Assembly (NCBI GenBank): GCA_910585055.1
Contig: CAJUBY010000004.1
Coordinates: 52,352 to 79,814 of the forward strand
Origin: an uncultured Christensenella sp.
Lineage (GTDB): Bacteria > Bacillota > Clostridia > Christensenellales > Pumilibacteraceae
Reading direction: 5' to 3'
Length of the DNA: 27,463 nt
Numbering within the stretch: the stretch's first letter is position 1; each line of letters begins with the position of its first letter. Shown piece by piece: positions 22,481 through 27,463 of the stretch. The notes beneath the pieces are model-generated. The model was given only the letters and a program-made list of their open reading frames with translations, made no database searches and was not told the origin of the DNA. The position numbers and the translations under genes are program-made.

Positions 22481-23449
22481 TCACCTATCGTCGTTATATC
22501 GGATAATAAAGTCGATATCCTGCGGATAATCGCCGAAACGTTTGCCGAATATGTTAAATCCGCCGACGTTCCGCGCATTGCTTTTGTTTCCGAAACGGAT
22601 CTCGATCTTATTGCCTCTATCGAGCGCGAGTTTTTTAAGCGTAACTTTCGATTGTATACGTTTGCCGTTGAGCATGACGCCGTGGTCGTCGACGGTTATC
22701 GTGAGCAGTTCGCCGTGCTGCGTATTGCGGCTGCTCCACCACTCGGGATTGAGCTTTCCGATGTGGTCTCCGAAGTCGCCGGGGCAGGTATGCGTCAAGA
22801 TTTCCGTGTCGTTTATCCAAAAAGTAATGTCGGAAAGAAAATCGTTATCGAAATACGGCGCTTCCGAACATATCTCGAGCGACAGTTCTATGCTTTTAAC
22901 GGTATGCATTTTTGCGGCAATGTTGCTGAATCGATAAGTTATTTGACCGTTCGAAGTATATACGAGCTGTGCGCCGAATCGTTCGGGCGAATAGCAGTTG
23001 TCGGTAAAAAACGTGTAATGTTTGTTTTCGGTGCAGAAGTTGAACGAACCGCCGGTGAAATCGCTGAATTGCCCTACGCCGACGGACTGTGTTTCCGACT
23101 GTATGTTTTTCTCGTTGATAACGGTATAAAATAACGAAATATCGACGGTTTTCAGTTTTCGTTGCACTAAGCGCAATGCGCCGTGCGTTCCCGATTTGTA
23201 CCAAACGGAGATCACGCCCGCCTTTTGTAACTTTTCCAAATGAAACATAAAAGTCGTCATAGGCATTTTTATCCCTTTTGCCAGCTCCGGTACGGTAAAA
23301 ATATACGGCGATTGCTGCAAATACCGCAGTATTTTAAGACGCGTTTTATTTCCGAGCGCATCGCATAAAGTCGCCATGGTATCTATGTCGTCGTCGTTTT
23401 TAAGATCGAGCGACATGTATTTCCGTTTGTCTTCTATATCCGTAATCAT
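22481..23449 (-). CDS. Second ArsR-family regulator, paralog of the one at 6281-7225
   Basis: The product has 322 residues. An ArsR/SmtB-like winged helix is seen at ~20-110: C-D-A-L-G-N-K-T-R-L-K-I-L-R-Y-L, then M-P-M-T-T-F-M-F-H-L-E-K-L and a wing. The C-terminal ~200 residues share L-E-I-C-S-E-A-P, C-P-G-D-F-G, N-P-E-W-W and N-V-G-G-F-N-I-F-G-K-R-F-G-D-Y with the paralog, so the pair arose by duplication. AAGGGG on the minus strand is 9 bases upstream of ATG 23449 but directly abuts the ATG at 23458, so the later start is preferred. It is transcribed divergently from the glycerophosphodiesterase-like gene and has operator-like inverted repeats over and next to its promoter. Autoregulation and control of the neighbour are likely; a sugar-like ligand is speculative. 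Confidence 0.83.
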   Translation of the reverse strand: MITDIEDKRKYMSLDLKNDDDIDTMATLCDALGNKTRLKILRYLQQSPYIFTVPELAKGIKMPMTTFMFHLEKLQKAGVISVWYKSGTHGALRLVQRKLKTVDISLFYTVINEKNIQSETQSVGVGQFSDFTGGSFNFCTENKHYTFFTDNCYSPERFGAQLVYTSNGQITYRFSNIAAKMHTVKSIELSLEICSEAPYFDNDFLSDITFWINDTEILTHTCPGDFGDHIGKLNPEWWSSRNTQHGELLTITVDDHGVMLNGKRIQSKVTLKKLALDRGNKIEIRFGNKSNARNVGGFNIFGKRFGDYPQDIDFIIRYNDDR

Positions 23450-23478
23450 TGCTTGCATCCCCTTGATGATATAGTTTT

Positions 23479-23507
23479 ATTATAACGCGTCCCGTTTGCA
23501 AAATCAA
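23479..23507 (-). promoter_or_regulatory. Sigma-A-type promoter of the second ArsR gene
   Basis: On the minus strand a -35 box TTGATT (23502-23507) and perfect -10 box TATAAT (23479-23484) are separated by 17 bases, just upstream of the regulator start. Confidence 0.8.
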
Positions 23508-23554
23508 CTATATAAATAGATTAAAGCCGATAAAATAAACTAAATAAATAGTTT
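23506..23554. promoter_or_regulatory. Operator-like inverted repeats in the divergent region
   Basis: At 23537-23554 AAACTA and TAGTTT arms flank AATAAA, a perfect 6-bp-arm dyad. A related element with CTAT and ATAG arms is at 23508-23519, touching the -35 box of the ArsR gene. A third AACTATAT half-site lies on the minus strand near the -10 box. This spacing suits cooperative binding by a dimeric repressor. The rest of the 336-base gene-free stretch 23450-23785 holds the two divergent promoters and a leader with no recognised element. Confidence 0.55.
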
Positions 23555-23573
23555 AAAAATTTTAAGCAAACTG

Positions 23574-23603
23574 TTGCGGTGCGGAACGTCGATGTTATAT
23601 AAT
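23574..23603 (+). promoter_or_regulatory. Sigma-A-type promoter of the glycerophosphodiesterase-like gene
   Basis: TTGCGG (23574-23579) and TATAAT (23598-23603) are spaced by 18 bases. The predicted leader to the ATG at 23786 is about 175 bases. Confidence 0.6.
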
Positions 23604-23785
23604 AAACTCAAAGGACCGATATCACGGACAACGAATACGGCGGTAAGCTTCGACCTGTATATTTGGGATAAATCCGACGGTATTTGTTATTGATTTTCGA
23701 TACACGGTTTTTTATAATAAATTATATACGGTGCGCTATACGCTTGAATGCGGAACAGGTCGCGCCGAATAGAAAGGAGATGATG

Positions 23786-26700
23786 ATGGGAAGGATCGGA
23801 AAATCGGTAAGACCGCTATTATTAGCGATAACCGTCGCACTGTCGATCGCGGCATTCGTCGCGGTTTTTTCGACGCCGAAGCGCGCGTATGCGGAAACGG
23901 ATGACTATTCGTTTATCGCCGAGAATATTACGGCAACGCCGACGGACGATTTTCTGCGCAGTACGACAGCCGGAAATCAGGAGCACACAAACGTAAGATA
24001 CATCGACGATTACGACGGCGAGTTGGAGATCTCCAACGGCGACGCGGGCGGCGGCAATTTGAATGATGTCGGCGGAACGGCGTATCTCGGCGGAATAATA
24101 TTGGTAAATCCCGACGTTACCGATTACACCGATTTTACGTTCACGCTTAAATTCCGCGCCTCGCGTTATGCCGATGCGGCGAGATGGCTGGGTATTATGT
24201 ACCGTATGCAGACGGATGAAAACGGATTGCACGGCGGATATCAGTTTACGGCGCGCATGAACGGCGCTTCCGCTTATACTTCCAATCAAGGCGTACGCAG
24301 TATCAAAAATACGAATTCCGATAACGGATATAACGATATCGACGCCAAAGCCGCAGGATTCACCAATCCGTTTACGGACGGGAAGTATCATACGATAACG
24401 ATAGCGATGAGCGGCAACACGGCAAAGCATTACATAGACGGCAAATTTATCCGCGATGCGCTTACGACCGATCAGGACGTCAATCTCGACGCGCCTCATA
24501 CAAGCGGCGGATTTGCCATATTGCTCAACCGTTCGACTGTAAACATTGCGAGCTGTACGATCAGTCGCACAGTTACATATCCGACTGCGGAAATTCCGCC
24601 CGAGGATCTTCCGTCCGATACGGTAGAAGGCGGAGAATATTCGGCGACCGATTTTTCGGCTTTGGCAAAAGGCGATTTTGCGTTAAATCAGCAATGCGAC
24701 GTAGCCGGATCGTCGGTGAGAGTGAACGAAAACGGCGAGCTTGTAGTAAAAGCCGGAAATCCAAACGATCAAAAATATTTCGGCGCATTGTTAAATATAA
24801 ACCCGAAAGCGGTATATACCAAATTTACATTCGAGATCGTTTTTAAGGTAAACGAGTATTATCTCAATCAGGACAGGTGGGTGGGCATAGTATACCGTTC
24901 TCAATCCAAATCGGTGTCGGCGCCCGTTTCCGGTTACATCATGAATTACCGTGTAAGCGGCAGAAACGCTTATTCCGCGTGTAACGCCGATAAAAGGTTC
25001 CAAGACAGCGGCGAGATAAAAGCCGGCGGACTGCTCGCCGACGGCAAGACCGTTGCGCCGGCGCTTACGGATAAAGCTTACCACACGCTTACGGTAACGA
25101 TGGATGGCGATACAGCTGCAAAGCATTATATCGACGGTCATCTTATACGCGAAGCGGCAACGTCGGAAAAGACCGCGCATTTGAGCGGCGTTCATTCGGA
25201 AGGCAAATTCGCTTTTATAGTAAACAGTATGGAGATCAGTATAAAAAGCTGTACGATATCGACGGTAGTTACGGAGCCCGAACCTTTGCCGGTAGACAAT
25301 ACGGTCGTAACGACGTATCAAAGCCCCGATATGGGTATCGTCAATGCGCCGACGGTGGTTTGCGACGTTAAAGACGATGCGACGCTTGCCGCGCTCGGCG
25401 GAAACGAAAAACCGTCCAACGCGATACTGCGGTTTAACAAGGACGCCGATATCGTCGGAGAAAACGGAAGCACGCTCGGCAGTTTTACCGAAATTTACAA
25501 GTCGTTGGATCATAAGATTATCCCCGTTCTGCGTATTTCCGACGGTGACGCCGCCGACGCGTTTATAACTTATATGAACGACACCATGAATATACTCGAT
25601 ATTGCGGTGATGAGCGATGATCCTGCGCTCGTCAAAAAAGTGCGTACCGCATGTCCGAGAGTGCGCGGCATTATCGAATACGGCGCCGATGACATTTATA
25701 CGTCCGGTAAGCTCGATCTGTACGGGAATATAGTCGGCAGGACCAACGAAAATCTCGCAACGGTCGCGGTCCTTCCGCAAAGCGCAGTGACGGCGGAAAA
25801 CGTACGTTATATCCAGGCGCGTTTCAAAACAGTTTGGGCTATACCCGACAGCACGGGCGAGAGCGACATACGCGACTGCGTGAACAGCGGTGCGCTCGGC
25901 ATAGTCGCGTCCGATTTCGGAAAGGTATACGACGTGCTCGAAAGTTATCCGTCCGGCAGTTATGTAAGGATGCCGTATAACGTTGCGCACCGCGGTAACT
26001 ATGCAAAAGCTACCGAAAATTCGGTCAAGGCGGTAAATGACGCGATCGAATGCGGAGCTACTCACATAGAACTCGACGGACACCTGACAAAAGACGGACG
26101 TATCGTTATAATGCACGATACAACAATAGACCGCACTACTAACGGTCGGGGAAATATCGGCGATATGACCCTTGCCGAGATTCGTCAATATACTTTGAAC
26201 GACGGACAGCAGATCCCTATACTCGAAGACATTTTCGATATTTTGGTTCGGCACAAGGATATGGTGCTTGTATTCGAGCTTAAAGCCGGTAAGACTATAG
26301 CGAATACTATAAAATCTCTTATAGGTACCGGTGAAGGGCAGTACGACGTACTCGACCAATTGGTTATCATAACGTTCAACAACAGCGGCGACGATCTGCT
26401 TACAAGTATAAAGAACGAGCTTCCTACTGTACCGACTGCTTATCTCGTGGGCAATAATACCGGTCCGTCTACTATAGCTGCGGATCTCGGTGCGATGGGC
26501 GTATTCAACTGTGTGCTTGATACTTGTTACAGCGGTAATACGACGCCGGAATACGATAAAGCTTATCTGACCGACCGCGGTATTGCGAGCTGGTATTGGA
26601 CTTACAATTCACCGGACGATGTGCTGAATGCGATGAAAAACGGACATATAGGTTTGACAAACAATTCACCGGTCGCATTGTTTTCTATAGTACATAAGGT

Positions 26701-27199
26701 GTACGGCGTTGCCGATCAAACACGCGATACGCTGAAAGCAGGCGATAGGATTTCCGTACAGGCAGTCAAATACGGCGGATCGGAGCAGACATTCGGCGGC
26801 GGAACGGTAGCTTTCTGCGAGCAGACCGAAGACGGCTGGAACGTTACCGCTTATTATATGAATTCGTACGGAATGAGATTGTATACGCCGGTGTTTACGG
26901 TCGCTAAAACTCCGACCGAACCGGATAACCCCGATAACCCCGACAATCCGGATAACCCCGATAACCCCGACAATCCGGATAATCCGGATAACCCCGATAA
27001 CCCCGATAATCCGGATAACCCCGATAACCCCGATAACCCCGACAATCCCGACGTTCCGGACATTCCGAATAAACCGAGCGTAAAGAATGACGACGGCGTA
27101 AATCTCGGACTTGCGGTCGGACTGCCCGTCGGCATCGTATGTGCGGTCGGGATAGCGGTTGCCGCCGTATTCATCGTTCGGAAGAAACGCGGTAAATAA
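23786..27199 (+). CDS. Surface-anchored multidomain glycerophosphodiester phosphodiesterase-like protein
   Basis: The product has 1137 residues. A signal peptide (cut after A-Y-A near 36) precedes two homologous LamG-like domains (~50-265, ~290-495; shared K-H-Y-I-D-G-(K/H)-(F/L)-I-R). Residues ~515-725 look like a degenerate barrel without the catalytic pairs. The GDPD domain at ~730-970 has A-H-R-G-N-Y (His735, Arg736), I-E-L-D (Glu762, Asp764) and I-M-H-D (His777), the metal and acid/base residues of the family. A small beta domain, a 14-unit Asp-Asn-Pro wall-spanning linker and a C-terminal transmembrane helix with K-K-R tail follow. The enzyme should cleave glycerophosphodiesters, possibly lipid head groups or teichoic-acid-type polymers, outside the cell. 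The start at 23786 has AAAGGAG at good spacing; ATGs at 23780 and 23783 lie too close to it. A terminator follows at 27271. Confidence 0.86.
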   Translation: MGRIGKSVRPLLLAITVALSIAAFVAVFSTPKRAYAETDDYSFIAENITATPTDDFLRSTTAGNQEHTNVRYIDDYDGELEISNGDAGGGNLNDVGGTAYLGGIILVNPDVTDYTDFTFTLKFRASRYADAARWLGIMYRMQTDENGLHGGYQFTARMNGASAYTSNQGVRSIKNTNSDNGYNDIDAKAAGFTNPFTDGKYHTITIAMSGNTAKHYIDGKFIRDALTTDQDVNLDAPHTSGGFAILLNRSTVNIASCTISRTVTYPTAEIPPEDLPSDTVEGGEYSATDFSALAKGDFALNQQCDVAGSSVRVNENGELVVKAGNPNDQKYFGALLNINPKAVYTKFTFEIVFKVNEYYLNQDRWVGIVYRSQSKSVSAPVSGYIMNYRVSGRNAYSACNADKRFQDSGEIKAGGLLADGKTVAPALTDKAYHTLTVTMDGDTAAKHYIDGHLIREAATSEKTAHLSGVHSEGKFAFIVNSMEISIKSCTISTVVTEPEPLPVDNTVVTTYQSPDMGIVNAPTVVCDVKDDATLAALGGNEKPSNAILRFNKDADIVGENGSTLGSFTEIYKSLDHKIIPVLRISDGDAADAFITYMNDTMNILDIAVMSDDPALVKKVRTACPRVRGIIEYGADDIYTSGKLDLYGNIVGRTNENLATVAVLPQSAVTAENVRYIQARFKTVWAIPDSTGESDIRDCVNSGALGIVASDFGKVYDVLESYPSGSYVRMPYNVAHRGNYAKATENSVKAVNDAIECGATHIELDGHLTKDGRIVIMHDTTIDRTTNGRGNIGDMTLAEIRQYTLNDGQQIPILEDIFDILVRHKDMVLVFELKAGKTIANTIKSLIGTGEGQYDVLDQLVIITFNNSGDDLLTSIKNELPTVPTAYLVGNNTGPSTIAADLGAMGVFNCVLDTCYSGNTTPEYDKAYLTDRGIASWYWTYNSPDDVLNAMKNGHIGLTNNSPVALFSIVHKVYGVADQTRDTLKAGDRISVQAVKYGGSEQTFGGGTVAFCEQTEDGWNVTAYYMNSYGMRLYTPVFTVAKTPTEPDNPDNPDNPDNPDNPDNPDNPDNPDNPDNPDNPDNPDNPDNPDVPDIPNKPSVKNDDGVNLGLAVGLPVGIVCAVGIAVAAVFIVRKKRGK
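26924..27049 (+). repeat. Fourteen tandem 9-base units encoding Asp-Asn-Pro
   Basis: Units GAT/GAC-AAC/AAT-CCC/CCG run without interruption for 126 bases, followed by two diverged units (D-V-P, D-I-P). Synonymous changes are arranged in a higher-order pattern, with A-A-B blocks repeated at the start, which suggests expansion by multi-unit duplication. The product is an extended, acidic, proline-rich spacer. Confidence 0.9.
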
Positions 27200-27270
27200 A
27201 TAAACCACAAAATACGCCGCGTCGATAAGCGCTTATCTCAGAGGATCGAAATTGTTTATCTGCGGAAGTA

Positions 27271-27303
27271 AAAAGCTCTCGAAAATATAATTCGAGAGCT
27301 TTT
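27271..27303 (+). terminator. Intrinsic terminator after the glycerophosphodiesterase-like gene
   Basis: A 13-bp perfect stem (27271-27283 with 27291-27303) surrounds a 7-base loop and starts with A-run and ends with T-run, 72 bases after the stop codon. Confidence 0.85.
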
Positions 27304-27327
27304 GTATTATGCAAAGTAAACCGGACC

Positions 27328-27347
27328 TCATAGGGCTTTAGCTATGA
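27328..27347 (+). mobile_element. Left-end-like hairpin of an IS200/IS605 element
   Basis: TCATAG (27328-27333) pairs with CTATGA (27342-27347) around an 8-base loop, about 80 bases upstream of a TnpA-like start. A second small hairpin (CGGT 27384-27387 with ACCG 27394-27397) lies in the leader before the AAAGGAGG site. IS200-type elements carry subterminal imperfect hairpins recognised by TnpA and a structured leader that limits translation; the exact left end cannot be set without the right end. Confidence 0.5.
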
Positions 27348-27426
27348 TAATAGACAAAAAATACCATTATTGTTTTATAGAGGCGGTTCCGACACCGAGG
27401 AAATAAAACAAAGGAGGACAATCCAA

Positions 27427-27463
27427 ATGGACGAATATAGTTTAGCACATACAACGTGGGATT
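27427..27463 (+). CDS. tnpA: IS200/IS605-family TnpA transposase, 3' part beyond the window
   Basis: Only the first 12 codons are present (M-D-E-Y-S-L-A-H-T-T-W-D). They match the recalled N-terminal pattern M-D-x-x-S-L-x-H-T-x-W of IS200-type Y1 transposases. AAAGGAGG precedes the ATG with normal spacing, and hairpins upstream fit the element's left end. TnpA of this family is a ~150-residue HUH single-strand transposase. The call rests on a very short segment plus its context. Confidence 0.6.
   Translation, partial: MDEYSLAHTTWD

Noticed and set aside
23684..23785. Upstream start for the phosphodiesterase-like protein
   Set aside because: The extra 34 residues carry no normal signal-peptide start and 23786 has a strong AAAGGAG.
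24791..26359. 522-codon minus-strand frame opposite the phosphodiesterase-like gene
   Set aside because: It is antisense to a protein with intact GDPD motifs and has no ribosome site or domain.
26924..27049. Short regular repeats that could suggest a CRISPR array
   Set aside because: The 9-base units are contiguous with no spacers and encode in-frame Asp-Asn-Pro inside a gene; no cas genes are near.

Overview
The window reads as accessory, surface-oriented DNA from a Gram-positive, spore-former-lineage bacterium (Bacillota, probably an uncultivated, possibly gut-associated Clostridia). This rests on lipoprotein and Sec signals followed by C-terminal membrane anchors, FIVAR-type helices, an ER/SipW-type signal peptidase with TasA-like substrates, AAGGAGG ribosome sites and sigma-A promoters. 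The taxon is inference; no rRNA, tRNA or housekeeping marker is present.

Layout. (A) 1-6101, plus strand: a 5'-truncated modular secreted protein, a secreted LamG-like/FIVAR protein and a GH36-type alpha-galactosidase lipoprotein, closely spaced and ending at a terminator shared with the convergent operon. (B) 12384-6281, minus strand: a lipoprotein with two Ig-like and three sugar-binding-like repeats, a membrane-anchored GH127 beta-L-arabinofuranosidase, and an ArsR-type regulator with a large C-terminal beta domain, behind a good sigma-A promoter. A and B together look like a cell-surface unit for arabinose- and galactose-bearing glycans such as plant cell-wall glycoproteins (inference). 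(C) 12590-13195: a short, divergent cis-prenyltransferase (UppS family). (D) 13539-22419, plus strand: a six-gene operon with three SipW-dependent-type exported proteins (one TasA-like, one 1186-aa beta-helix-like), a membrane protein carrying a TasA-like domain outside and a cytosolic domain inside, the SipW-type signal peptidase with a long disordered N-terminus, and a membrane protein with two copies of an uncharacterised domain. It has its own sigma-A promoter, a structured leader and a 13-G tract upstream. (E) 23449-22481, minus: a second ArsR-type regulator paralogous to that in B, divergent from (F) 23786-27199, plus: a 1137-aa surface-anchored protein with two LamG-like repeats, a degenerate barrel-like region, a glycerophosphodiester phosphodiesterase domain, a 14-unit DNP linker and a membrane anchor. 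(G) 27427-end: the first codons of an IS200/IS605-family TnpA transposase with a hairpin leader.

Region D is the most system-like part: it contains a dedicated peptidase, several substrates and an apparent membrane attachment or assembly component, and plausibly makes a surface fibre or matrix. The two paralogous regulators bracket the glycan and phosphodiester functions and may both sense carbohydrate-like ligands. Functions are called from residue patterns and recalled family knowledge only; no database search was possible.
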